Positions 16,313 through 24,803 of a stretch of DNA of 64,000 bases are shown in pieces. The position numbers were made by a program, and so were the translations under genes. Each line of letters starts with the position of its first letter. Positions within the stretch are counted from its first letter, which is position 1. The notes beneath the pieces are model-generated. The model had not been told where the DNA came from and made no database searches. It saw nothing but the letters and a program-made list of their open reading frames with translations. The DNA comes from Anaerobaca sp035448545 (GTDB lineage: Bacteria; Planctomycetota; Phycisphaerae; Sedimentisphaerales; Anaerobacaceae): NCBI GenBank assembly GCA_035448545.1, contig DAOTJE010000004.1:62001-126000 (forward strand). The letters are read 5' to 3'.

Positions 16313-19300
16313 ATGGCGCAGCGATACTTCAATTGGACCTTGGCAATCGTTCTGGTGGTGGGTGTGGTGGTTCTGGTCGCCGCGGCGCTATCCCTGCACA
16401 AGTGGCAGCGGAGCACTCTTGCGGAGGAGGCCCTTCCTCTGGGCGAACAGGCGTTTGCCGAGCAGAACTGGGAGGAGGCGGCCAAACAAATCGGCCGCTA
16501 TCTGACCATTAACGGTGATGATCTTGTCCAACTGCTGCGATACGGCCAAGCGCAGGAGAAGATCCGACCCAACACCTCCAACAACATCCAACAGGCGATC
16601 GCAGCGTATTCCACGGTGCTCCGGCTGGATGCGGGCAATGTCGAGGCCGCCAAGAGGCTGATCGCCATCTATCTGAGCGGCAGTCCCGGTGAAGCCGAAC
16701 TGAAGGCCCGACAGTTCCTGGAGCACAACGACGATCCGACGATCCGACAGTATCTGGGCGTGGCCTTGATTCAGCAGAGGGATTTTCGGCAGGCGCAGCA
16801 GACGTTGGCGCGTCTGATCCACGATCATCCGGATCACGTGGCGGCCTACGAAGTCATGGGGTTGCTGGCCGCAGAGCAGCCGGCGGAAGTCAACCAGCCA
16901 GCCAACTACTGGTTTGAGGAGGCCGTCAGGGCCAATCCGCAGTCTGCTCTAGCCTATCTTGTGCGTGGTTCCTTCTTGCGACGAAGCGGGGACCATGCCG
17001 ATGCGATCGCGGATTTCGAACGGGCCGCGAGTCTGGACCTTTCGGATCGGGAGGTACATCTGCGTCTGATCGCCGAGCTGATCCTTGCCGGCGCCTACGA
17101 CCAGGCCCGGGCCCAGATTGCCGCGCTGCGGGCCACCACGCCGAGGGAGCCCGACCTCTGGCGATACTGGGCGATGATGGCCATCCAATCCAATTCCGAG
17201 CAGGAGATGCAGACCGTCGCGGAGGCGGGTCTGAATGAGATGGCGGCCTACCCATGGGATTTCCTGCCCTGGGCGGCGGAACTGCTGATTCGATCCAAGC
17301 GGTTTGAACAGGCGACGGATTGTATCCTCCAGATGCGGAAGAAGGACGTGGAGCCAGCCCGCACGGCCTTTCTCGAAGGTTACCTCGCTCAGCAAAAAGG
17401 GCAGTTGCAGGAGGCGGCGACCTTCTGGAGAAAGGCGATTGCATTAGGCTATCAGTCGCGTCGGGACCGCACATGGCGCGGCCACTTTCCTCCGGTCCGG
17501 ATGTTCCTGGCCTCTGTTCTCCAGCAGATGGGGGACCTCCACGCGGCGATCGAACAGCTCCGTCTGCTGGTCTCTGATATGCCGGACGTCCCGCAGTTCC
17601 ACCTGGCTCTGGCACAGTTGCTGGCCCAGGCCGAGGACTGGCCCGGTGTGCTCGAGCAGGCCCTGCAGGTACAGCGACTGGTGCCCGAACCGGCGGACGG
17701 AAAGGTCCCGGAACTGCGAAGCAGCGCCGCGCTCCTCGAGATCCAGGCCCGTATGCGCATGGTGGCCGGCGCGGGTGATTCCGAATCCACACGCGGGGCT
17801 TGGAGCAGTCTCGAAGCCAGACTGGCCGAGCTGAGCAAGGTGGCCGCTGATCCAACCCAGGTCGAACTGCTCCGCGTCCAGGCCGCGATGTTCCAGGGCA
17901 GGCATGCCGAGGCCGCGGCGATGCTTGCTCAACTGGAAAAAGACCAGAAGGAAGGGTATACGGCCGCGCTCCTGCGGGCGCAGTTGTACGTGGACGAAGG
18001 CAAGGGACCCGAGGCGGTCTCGTTGCTGCGTCAGACGGTCGAGAGGTTCCCGCAGAGCACGGAGCCTGTCAGACACCTTGCCTTGCTCTTGAACCGGCAG
18101 AACGATCGGTCGCAATGCGATGCCGTTGTTCGCGACGCCATGTCCAGAATGGACAAGGCGGGCCGTCGAAGTCTTGGCATGCTTCTGGCCGATCTGTATG
18201 CCTCCTGGGACCGAAATGAGCCGCTCTATGGACTTCTGACGGATCTGTCGAAGGAGTTCCCGGAGGATATTGAAGCCAAACGCCGGCTCTTGACGCTTGA
18301 TCGCGTGTTGAAGGACCCGGCGCTGTCGCAGTCCCTTGTGGATCAGATCAAGTCGATCGAAGGGCAGGACGGCTGGCAGTGGCGCGTGGAGCAGGCGAGG
18401 GTCTGGATTCTATCCGAAGGATTTCAGAGCTACTACGGTCAGATCGTCAGACTGCTTCAGGAAAACCTGCTGGTCAATCCGGAGGATCGTGCCAGTCGTT
18501 TGCTGCTGGCGGCCGCGTATGAGAAGGCCGGAGATCTGCAGTTGGCGCTGGCAACGTATCGAGAGGCGATTCAGCGATGGCCCAATGACATCGGAGTGGT
18601 CACGCGGACGGTGCAGGCCCTCTACCAGGCCGGCGAGGATGAGGAAGCGCAGGAGATTCTCGATCGGGCCAAGTCGCGCGATCTTTACGATCCGGACATT
18701 CAGAGACTCCAGCTGCAGGGGTATTTGCGGCGCAGCGCCATGGCCAGCGATTCTGCTGCGCGGCGGGATGCCTTGGTGTCTGCGTCCGACATCCTGCAGA
18801 ACCTCGTTCGACAGGACCCGAATGATACCGCCGCTGGTCTGCGACTGGTAGCGATTCTGGGAGCACAGAAGAAATACGACGAGGCCCAGGCGGCCCTCAA
18901 TGCCGTGAAGGCGAAGGACCCCGATTCGGTCTCGGTTCTGGTCGCCCAGGTGCAACTCGATGTCGAACGCGGCGACGCCGATGCGGCGCTGCGCCTCTGT
19001 GGCGAGGCCATCGCACGACAGGACAGCGTCTTCGCGCGGCTGCTGCGCGGCAGGACCTACGAGGCATTGCAGCGGTATGACCAGGCACGGGCCGACTACG
19101 ACCAGATGGTTGCTCTGGAACCCGAGAAGGCGGAGGTCTGGATGTCGCGGTCCGATTTCTTCCTCCGGACGGGACGCCTGGCAGAGGCCATTGCCGACAT
19201 CGAGAAGGCCCTGGAACTGGCCGCGGACAGTCTGCCGGCCCAGCAGCGGGCGCTGTTCCTGTTCTTCAATTCGGGCGATCCGGTTCTCTTTCAGCGAGCG

Positions 19301-20602
19301 GAGGTTCTGCTCGAGAAGGCGCTCCAAGTGCATCCGCAAGACACGGGGTTGCAGTTGCAAAAGGCTCGGGCGCTGCTGCGACACGAGACAGCGCCGGCTG
19401 CCGAGCAGGCGCGCACGCTACTTCGCGAGATCACGGAGAAGAACCCGAACCTCGCCGAGGCTTGGGAATTGCTCGGAATGCTGGAGCTGCGCGAGGACCA
19501 ATTGGCGAGGGCGATGGACGTCGTACTTCGAGGCTTGGCCGAAAACCCGAACAACCGCCAACTGCTGCTGCTCAAGGCCCAGGCAGAGGCCCGCCGGTCG
19601 CCTATGCTGGCCGTGCCGACCCTCAAGGGCCTGATCGACCAGGACCCCAACGACATGAACGCGGTTTCGCAACTGGCCTATGCCTATCTGTACTCGGACC
19701 GGCCGCAGGAAGCCGTCCGGCTTCTTCGCCAGCATTTGGGTCGGCAGACCGGGCCGGCGCGGAAGCAGGGCGAGATTGCCCTGGCGACAGTGCTGTATCG
19801 CACGGGGGAGCCAAATGAGGCGGCGGAGATCGTCAGGGGCCTGATGCAGGCAGAGCCGGCCGATTCATCGCTGGTCATCATGTGGGCCGGGCTGCTGCTT
19901 TCTGCCGAGCGATGGACCGAAGTGGATCGTCTTCTCGCGGACTGGCGCGCCAAGCACCCGGATGACACGGCCGTCGCGATAGCGGTTGCACGCAGCCTGA
20001 TTGCCGACGGCCGGCAGAAGGGGCTTGAGGTTGCCGAACGACTGCTGCGATCGGAAATCGAACGCCATCCGCAAGCTTTGGCTCCACTCCACCTGCTGGC
20101 GAACCTGGCCACAGTGACGGGGCGGTCAGACGAAGCGATCGCGCTGAACCAGAAGATCCGGGAGATCGACCCGGACGATGTCTTTGCGTTGAACAACCTC
20201 GCATGGCTTCTCTGCGAGGAGCAGCGGCAGTATCAGAAGGCCCTGGAACTGGCGAACCGGGGCCTGCAGTTGCGGCCGGAGTACATTGATCTGCTTGAGA
20301 CACGCGGTGTCATTTACCACCGCCTCGGTCGTCTGGACGAGGCGGTTCAGGACCTCAGCCGCAGTCTGGAGTTGTACCCGGTCAATGCGGCCGCCATGGC
20401 CCCGACGCACTTCCACCTGGCCCGTGTGTATGCGGAAATGGGACGCGAGGCCGATGCGATTCGACACGTTGAGCAGGCACTGGCGCTGCACCGCCGCAGC
20501 AGGCAGTCCACCGACCCCGGACGACGCAGGAGTGAGTTGTCGGAAAAGGATCTGGCCGATGCGGAACGTCTTCTCGATCAGTTGAAGAAAGGCAATGGAT
20601 AA
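16313..20602 (+). CDS. Very large TPR protein of the EPS/exosortase locus
   Basis: 1429 residues: an N-terminal TM anchor at about 8-30 (WTLAIVLVVGVVVLVAAALS) followed almost entirely by tetratricopeptide helical pairs. Good examples are HADAIADFERAASLDLSDRE, YDQARADYDQMVALEPEKAE and LDEAVQDLSRSLELYPVN. TPR proteins of this kind (for example PrsT) accompany PEP-CTERM/exosortase EPS loci and are thought to scaffold export complexes outside the inner membrane. ATG 16313 was chosen over the upstream GTG 16217 because AAGGA precedes it and the TM segment follows at once. It is longer than PrsT proteins I know, and it lacks a lipobox. It shares one base of its stop with the next start (TAATG). Confidence 0.87.
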   Translation: MAQRYFNWTLAIVLVVGVVVLVAAALSLHKWQRSTLAEEALPLGEQAFAEQNWEEAAKQIGRYLTINGDDLVQLLRYGQAQEKIRPNTSNNIQQAIAAYSTVLRLDAGNVEAAKRLIAIYLSGSPGEAELKARQFLEHNDDPTIRQYLGVALIQQRDFRQAQQTLARLIHDHPDHVAAYEVMGLLAAEQPAEVNQPANYWFEEAVRANPQSALAYLVRGSFLRRSGDHADAIADFERAASLDLSDREVHLRLIAELILAGAYDQARAQIAALRATTPREPDLWRYWAMMAIQSNSEQEMQTVAEAGLNEMAAYPWDFLPWAAELLIRSKRFEQATDCILQMRKKDVEPARTAFLEGYLAQQKGQLQEAATFWRKAIALGYQSRRDRTWRGHFPPVRMFLASVLQQMGDLHAAIEQLRLLVSDMPDVPQFHLALAQLLAQAEDWPGVLEQALQVQRLVPEPADGKVPELRSSAALLEIQARMRMVAGAGDSESTRGAWSSLEARLAELSKVAADPTQVELLRVQAAMFQGRHAEAAAMLAQLEKDQKEGYTAALLRAQLYVDEGKGPEAVSLLRQTVERFPQSTEPVRHLALLLNRQNDRSQCDAVVRDAMSRMDKAGRRSLGMLLADLYASWDRNEPLYGLLTDLSKEFPEDIEAKRRLLTLDRVLKDPALSQSLVDQIKSIEGQDGWQWRVEQARVWILSEGFQSYYGQIVRLLQENLLVNPEDRASRLLLAAAYEKAGDLQLALATYREAIQRWPNDIGVVTRTVQALYQAGEDEEAQEILDRAKSRDLYDPDIQRLQLQGYLRRSAMASDSAARRDALVSASDILQNLVRQDPNDTAAGLRLVAILGAQKKYDEAQAALNAVKAKDPDSVSVLVAQVQLDVERGDADAALRLCGEAIARQDSVFARLLRGRTYEALQRYDQARADYDQMVALEPEKAEVWMSRSDFFLRTGRLAEAIADIEKALELAADSLPAQQRALFLFFNSGDPVLFQRAEVLLEKALQVHPQDTGLQLQKARALLRHETAPAAEQARTLLREITEKNPNLAEAWELLGMLELREDQLARAMDVVLRGLAENPNNRQLLLLKAQAEARRSPMLAVPTLKGLIDQDPNDMNAVSQLAYAYLYSDRPQEAVRLLRQHLGRQTGPARKQGEIALATVLYRTGEPNEAAEIVRGLMQAEPADSSLVIMWAGLLLSAERWTEVDRLLADWRAKHPDDTAVAIAVARSLIADGRQKGLEVAERLLRSEIERHPQALAPLHLLANLATVTGRSDEAIALNQKIREIDPDDVFALNNLAWLLCEEQRQYQKALELANRGLQLRPEYIDLLETRGVIYHRLGRLDEAVQDLSRSLELYPVNAAAMAPTHFHLARVYAEMGREADAIRHVEQALALHRRSRQSTDPGRRRSELSEKDLADAERLLDQLKKGNG

Positions 20603-20955
20603 TGTCGCCGCCACACGAGATGAAGGAGAGCGATGGCCGAGAGCTTGATGAACGGGCAGTCCCGGAGGTTCCGCCCATCCTGTTGGACAGCCGGCAGTGG
20701 TCGTATGTGCGAAGGCGCTATGAGCTGACCGCTCGGGAGGTGCAGATTGCGGAGTTGGTGTGCCGGGGGCTGCGAAACGACCGCATCGCACGGGACCTGA
20801 AAATCCGCCCCGGGACAGTCAAGACGCACGTCAGGAACATCTACCGCAAGGTGAAGGTCAGGAGCAAAATCGCGATGCTTCTGCGCTTCGTCAAGGAGGC
20901 CCGCGGTACAGCCGGCTTCCAGGGCCCACTACCCCCCATGCAATCCATCGACTGA
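20602..20955 (+). CDS. Stand-alone LuxR-type HTH transcription factor
   Basis: 117 residues. The C-terminal two thirds are a GerE/LuxR-type HTH: LTAREVQIAELVCRGLRN, then DRIARDLKIRPGTVKTHVRN and IYRKVKVRSKIAML. There is no receiver, PAS or autoinducer domain; the first 35 residues are polar and probably disordered. It is translationally coupled to the TPR gene (TAATG), closing the EPS operon. An autoregulatory role on the locus or on the tagged-protein promoters downstream is plausible but inferred. A rho-independent terminator follows 118 bases later. Confidence 0.85.
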   Translation: MSPPHEMKESDGRELDERAVPEVPPILLDSRQWSYVRRRYELTAREVQIAELVCRGLRNDRIARDLKIRPGTVKTHVRNIYRKVKVRSKIAMLLRFVKEARGTAGFQGPLPPMQSID

Positions 20956-21072
20956 GCGGCGACCGTCTGCGGTCCGGTCCGAAGGCTCAGCGCCCGTTCA
21001 AAAGTCTCCACTCGACAGGCACCGCCGTTGGATTCCGCTGAGCGTCCCACAGGCTCACAGAGAGCACGGCAC

Positions 21073-21097
21073 GCGGGCATTTGCCCGCTCTTTTTTT
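21073..21097 (+). terminator. Rho-independent terminator of the EPS operon
   Basis: GCGGGCA-TT-TGCCCGC forms a 7-bp perfect hairpin (21073-21088), followed by TCTTTTTTT. It lies 118 bases after the LuxR-type gene on the + strand and marks the end of the polysaccharide operon. Between the LuxR stop (20955) and the hairpin I see no gene. Confidence 0.85.
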
Positions 21098-21297
21098 GGG
21101 CTGAAAATACCCCTTAATATATAACCCAAAAGTGGTATAGCTATGAACGGCGTGCTTCTCTTGGAGGCAGGCGGGGCGGCATGCAAAGGCCGTTCGATAG
21201 GTCGCACAGTCTCCTGGTTGAATCTGGGCAGGTGACCGGCCGGGCGGTCAAGCAGTATGGGGAGAATGGGATGTCCGCTTTTTTTGTGCAAATAGCT

Positions 21298-21326
21298 TTG
21301 ACAGGTAGCTGGCAAAGCGGTAAAAT
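21298..21326 (+). promoter_or_regulatory. Strong sigma70-type promoter upstream of the tagged-protein cluster
   Basis: TTGACA (21298-21303), a 17-base spacer and TAAAAT (21321-21326): six of six and five of six matches to the consensus. It sits between the EPS terminator and the first tagged secreted protein. Predicted transcription start near 21333 gives a leader of about 760 bases to the gene at 22092, or 140 bases to the small frame at 21474. Confidence 0.7.
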
Positions 21327-21473
21327 ACGCAAGTATATATACCTCAGAGGATGGGGTGTATACTGCGTTTTCGTCATGTCATGGATCGACGCGTCGAGAG
21401 AGGGCGTTTTCTCTGATGGTGTGTACGCGGCAGGTCGTGTTGCCTGTGCGCGTGCGGTCAGAGAGGAGGAGCG

Positions 21474-21746
21474 GTGTTCGAGAGGTTCAAACGATGGCTG
21501 GCGGCGGTGCTGTCGCTTCTCGTGACGGGAAGGGATAGTCTGTTTGCCACACGTCCGGCGGCTTGCGGCGCGGTTACGCCGCCGGGCCTCGTTCTGGACG
21601 GGGCGCACGAGCCGCTCTATGTGGCGCCCCCGTGTGTTTCGCAAATTCTGACCTGTGTTTTTGGTTTTTGTGCAACGATCCAAGGCAGAAACGCCAGGCA
21701 CGACGAGATGTCGCGCCGGCCACGGGCGTCCTGCTGGGGTAGTTGA
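21474..21746 (+). CDS. Possible small hypothetical protein in the leader
   Basis: A 90-codon frame starting GTG 21474 with an excellent AGGAGGA four to five bases upstream, downstream of the 21298 promoter. The N-terminus (MFERFKRWLAAVLSLLV) is amphipathic and hydrophobic, like a short membrane-interacting leader. The rest is Cys/Pro-rich (PPCVSQILTCVFGFCATIQG) and matches nothing I know. The region also contains GC-rich inverted repeats, so it may instead be structured RNA. The ribosome site is the main support. Confidence 0.35.
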   Translation: MFERFKRWLAAVLSLLVTGRDSLFATRPAACGAVTPPGLVLDGAHEPLYVAPPCVSQILTCVFGFCATIQGRNARHDEMSRRPRASCWGS

Positions 21747-22091
21747 AAGGATCGTTGGGGTGCCGGATCGAGCAAGCGATGGGGCCATCGTCGGTTCGTC
21801 GCGGCCATGTGGTGCGGGTTCGTCCGACGGACGTCCGCATGCTCTTTGAAGAAATGTTGCGGCGAGGTTATTGGTGTGGAGGGCCGGTGCGCGCAAGGCC
21901 CTCGGATCGAGGACCCGGCCACGACATCCTGCGCTCCCGACGGGGAGTTGTGGTACCGCGAGCGGAGGGACCTGCGTTCGCTTGCGAAGAAGGAGAGGGT
22001 GGTAACGGAGTGAGGTAGCATCAGGCGTAACGCAAGAGGCCGTCGATTTCGGGTGGCGGCCGGACAAAGAGAGTAAGGAGGAGATTAGGGT
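21747..22091 (+). other. Leader region before the first tagged protein; no secure gene
   Basis: About 345 bases continuing the leader from the 21298 promoter. Several short frames overlap here in all phases, none with good start signals. Together with 21550-21640 it is rich in GC hairpins, for example CCGGCGGC/GCCGCCGG at 21556-21586 and GGGGCGC/GCGCCCC around 21598-21631. The last bases carry AAGGAGGAG, the ribosome site of the gene at 22092. Confidence 0.5.
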
Positions 22092-22772
22092 ATGAATGTA
22101 AGAAAAGCGTTAGTAATGTGTGCCGTATTGCTGTTGACGGCGTCGGCCAGCCAGGCGGCGTATTCCGGCGTGACCATCGCCGGCAATGGCAGTCTGGTGT
22201 TCACGGGCTATCAGCCCGATCCGATCAGTCCTGCGAACACGAGCATTGTCAGCAGTTCGTGGCCGAACATCATGGCGAATGATCCGCTGGGCAGCGGGTC
22301 GACGTCCGCCACGGGCACATACAGCAAGCAGTGGAGCTTCGACTTTGCGACGGATCCAGCGACCACCGTCACGGCGAAGTTCACCATCACCCCGGACCTG
22401 TTCACCGAGAACCCCGGTGACTGGGCCTCGCTGGACTACTGGGTGAAGCTCGAGCTGTACACGTCGGTCGGCAGTCAGTACATCGACTCGGATGAGTTTC
22501 ACCCGACCCCTGTCACGGTGGTCGATGGCGCTACGCTGAACGAGGCACAGGAGGTGTCTTTGAGCGTGACGACCCATCGGGTGCCGGGGTATTCCAACAA
22601 CGCTACCCTCAAGTTGACGGCCTATGCGGCGGTCGAGGCCTTTACGGCGGACCTGCCCGAAGAGCCGGAGGAGCCCGAACAGCCGCCAGTGATTCCGGCT
22701 CCCGGTGCCATCGTGCTCAGTTCACTGGGTGCGGGCCTGGTTGGCTGGCTGCGGAAGCGCAAGACCCTGTAA
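22092..22772 (+). CDS. Secreted protein with a PAPGA-type C-terminal sorting tag
   Basis: 226 residues. A Sec signal peptide (RKALVMCAVLLLTASASQAA) is followed by a Ser/Thr/Gly-rich beta-type body (about 23-190), an acidic EEPEEPEQPP linker and a tripartite tail: PAPGAIVL motif, hydrophobic helix and basic WLRKRKTL end. That is the layout of an exosortase substrate, but the motif is P-A-P-G-A rather than P-E-P. Expected fate: export, cleavage by the exosortase and surface or EPS association. AAGGAGGAG lies just before the ATG. A strong terminator follows at 22851. The body matches no domain I recognise. Confidence 0.82.
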   Translation: MNVRKALVMCAVLLLTASASQAAYSGVTIAGNGSLVFTGYQPDPISPANTSIVSSSWPNIMANDPLGSGSTSATGTYSKQWSFDFATDPATTVTAKFTITPDLFTENPGDWASLDYWVKLELYTSVGSQYIDSDEFHPTPVTVVDGATLNEAQEVSLSVTTHRVPGYSNNATLKLTAYAAVEAFTADLPEEPEEPEQPPVIPAPGAIVLSSLGAGLVGWLRKRKTL

Positions 22773-22850
22773 TCGTCGGATTTGCCCTGACGGCGAGACC
22801 CGTGGTAGATACGGCATCGGGTCCCACGTCACGGCTGCAGTGATGGAATA

Positions 22851-22890
22851 AAAGGCCCCGGAAGGAACCGAGCTTCCCTCCGGGGCCTTT
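22851..22890 (+). terminator. Strong hairpin terminator after the first tagged protein
   Basis: A 17-base stem (22851-22867 with 22874-22890, one mismatch) and a six-base loop. The stem is AAAGGCCCCGG.../...CCGGGGCCTTT, so the A-rich foot and T-rich end could work in both directions. The next tagged gene starts 97 bases later and has no obvious promoter of its own, so partial read-through may set its level. Confidence 0.8.
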
Positions 22891-22987
22891 GTTCGTGAGC
22901 CGATGACGTGCAGGCAATCGGGCCGGCGGTGCCAGACGTCCAGGGCGCAGCGATGGAAGAAGGTGGGAAGAATCTGGAGGAAGGAGT

Positions 22988-23566
22988 ATGAGGCTGCCAG
23001 CAGTAGCAGCAGGGGTCGTCTGCGTCGTTCTTTTCTGCGGCGCAGTTCACGCCGATACCGTCACAGTGGTTAATACGGTGGACTCGGACGACGGATACTA
23101 CTTCGCCCCCGCGGGCGTGGTTCTCGACCACCCGCCGTACTATCGCGGTTCCTGGGAAGACTGGGGCTGGTCCCACGACGTGGCAACTGTCCCGGCCGGT
23201 GCGACCGGAATCCTCTCGGCCACCCTCGCGATCTCGGGCTGGGACGTCGATTACTACGAAGGGGAAATCGACGTGGTGTATGCCAACGGCGTCGCCATCG
23301 GCACGCTGAACGAGACGTGGGGACGTCAGTGGGGAACATCGACATTCGCCCTGCCGCAGAGCGTTCTGGATGACTTGTGGGAAGACGGGGAACTGTCCGT
23401 CTATGTGAACATCGACTCCACGAACAGTGGCAGTCGCGTCACTCTCGGCAGCTCGGTTCTGACGATCAACTACACCACCGACGTGGTACCGGAACCGGCA
23501 ACCGTCGGTCTGCTGGGCATCGGTGCCCTGTTGGCTTTGAAGCGTCGTCGTACGCGGACCCACTGA
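22988..23566 (+). CDS. Secreted protein with a classical PEP-CTERM tag
   Basis: 192 residues: signal peptide (LPAVAAGVVCVVLFCGAVHA), a Trp/Tyr/Asp-rich beta-sandwich-like body that I do not recognise as a named domain, and the C-terminal tag VVPEPATVGLLGIGALLALK ending in KRRRTRTH. The V-P-E-P motif, one hydrophobic helix and a basic tail are the defining PEP-CTERM pattern. GGAGGAAGGAG precedes the ATG. An inverted repeat follows the stop. It differs from its two neighbours in using PEP instead of PAPGA, although only one exosortase gene is visible in the window. Confidence 0.88.
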   Translation: MRLPAVAAGVVCVVLFCGAVHADTVTVVNTVDSDDGYYFAPAGVVLDHPPYYRGSWEDWGWSHDVATVPAGATGILSATLAISGWDVDYYEGEIDVVYANGVAIGTLNETWGRQWGTSTFALPQSVLDDLWEDGELSVYVNIDSTNSGSRVTLGSSVLTINYTTDVVPEPATVGLLGIGALLALKRRRTRTH

Positions 23567-23580
23567 CACCTTCGTATCCG

Positions 23581-23622
23581 TCCCGGCGAAGAAGCGTGTA
23601 TGGTTTTCGATCTTCGCCGGGA
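23581..23622 (+). terminator. 12-bp perfect inverted repeat after the PEP-CTERM gene
   Basis: TCCCGGCGAAGA (23581-23592) is repeated inverted at 23611-23622 across an 18-base loop, 14 bases after the stop. There is no T-tract, so it is either a rho-independent-like stop of low efficiency or an mRNA 3'-end stabiliser. Confidence 0.5.
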
Positions 23623-23875
23623 TGGGCAGGTGCGTCAATGCGCGTTGTCTGCCTCTTTGTTGCTGCGCGCCCCGCATCGTACACCTCCATCGCAGCGGCG
23701 GCGGTGAGCGAGACTGTTAAGATACAGGCGTAAGCCGCGCTCTCTGCGTGTTATCGCATCCTCACCGTACCACCCAAACCATGCGTCCGCCAAAGATGGC
23801 GCCCCTGCGGGACAGGCATGCCCGCGAAGAAGTGCGGTCCCGATACGAGATTTGTGGTTTTTCTGGGCTTCTGGC

Positions 23876-23904
23876 TTGACGTCCCAGAACGGCAGGGCTA
23901 TACA
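23876..23904 (+). promoter_or_regulatory. Sigma70-type promoter for the third tagged protein
   Basis: TTGACG (23876-23881), a 17-base spacer and TATACA (23899-23904), five of six matches in each hexamer. Predicted start near 23911 leaves a leader of about 220 bases to ATG 24131. The rest of the 23623-24130 spacer holds no gene I can support. Confidence 0.6.
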
Positions 23905-24130
23905 ACGTACGCATCCCCGACGTGGAGCCCCGTTGGTGATCGGCGCGGTTTGGCAGGTGCCCGATTCTGAGTGCTGCAAACGGTCGGGGATTCTGCTGGA
24001 AGCTTGTCTCGTGCGCGCGGTCCTGTGAATCTGAGGCGTGCGGGTGCTTACCGGGGGTGAGGAAAAGAAACGGTTTTCATTCTTTGCAGGCGGCTACGAA
24101 GAGGTACTGCAAGGACGCAAGGAGAAAAAG

Positions 24131-24793
24131 ATGAAGCGGTTTCTTGTGCCAGCGCTCGGCCTGTTGGTCTTGACAGGCCGTGCGGTGGCGGTGCAGACGG
24201 TTAGCGCTGCGCGAGTGGATGGCGCCCGCTACCGACCGGGCTGGGGATGTGAATACCAGGTGACGCCGCATGCGGGCCCGGCGTCCGGTCTGCCTGTGGA
24301 AAGCCCTCTTCAATCTTCCCGTATCGAGACGGGTGTGGAACGCACACCCATTGCCGGCCAGACCGATGAGGTGGCGCAACTCTGCCAATCACTCCTCCGA
24401 GGGATGCGGGTTACCAGCCACGATTCTGTGCGAAGTCTGGGATACGAGACATCGACATCTGTGCTCCAGGCTGCGATGCTCTCGGTGCAGGGCGTCGGTG
24501 CAAGTCTTCTTGATCTTCTGGATGCCGATCCACCAGGGTATTCTGTGCACCGCAGCTGCCCCGAATACACCGGGGCGAATGCGCTCATCGCAGAGCAGGA
24601 GGATTGTGCATGGACCTCGACCGGCGGTGGGGTCCTGGATTCGTCCCCGTGGGTGGAAAGCAAACCGCCTGCCGACGAGCAGGATCTGCTTGTGTTGCTG
24701 GTTCCTGCTCCCGGTGCCCTTGCGCTGGGTGCCGCAGGCGTGGGGTTCCTGGGGTGGTTCCGAAGACGGCCGGGCATTCGCCTGCCCGAGTAA
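24131..24793 (+). CDS. Secreted protein with a PAPGA-type sorting tag
   Basis: 220 residues: signal peptide (MKRFLVPALGLLVLTGRAVA), an unrecognised body rich in Ser, Gln and a few Cys, and a C-terminal tag VPAPGALALGAAGVGFLGWF followed by RRRPGIRLPE. The tag has the same P-A-P-G-A core as the protein at 22092. The basic segment RRR is followed by a short extra tail. AAGGAG lies five bases before ATG 24131; the frame stays open for 30 codons upstream but without protein-like content. The gene converges on the membrane-protein gene at 24804, ten bases away. Confidence 0.75.
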   Translation: MKRFLVPALGLLVLTGRAVAVQTVSAARVDGARYRPGWGCEYQVTPHAGPASGLPVESPLQSSRIETGVERTPIAGQTDEVAQLCQSLLRGMRVTSHDSVRSLGYETSTSVLQAAMLSVQGVGASLLDLLDADPPGYSVHRSCPEYTGANALIAEQEDCAWTSTGGGVLDSSPWVESKPPADEQDLLVLLVPAPGALALGAAGVGFLGWFRRRPGIRLPE

Positions 24794-24803
24794 AGCATGC
24801 TTC

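Noticed and set aside
21141..22067. 308-codon minus frame in the leader region
   Set aside because: Arg/Thr/His-rich with no motif; the + strand shows promoter, hairpins and ribosome sites in the same area.
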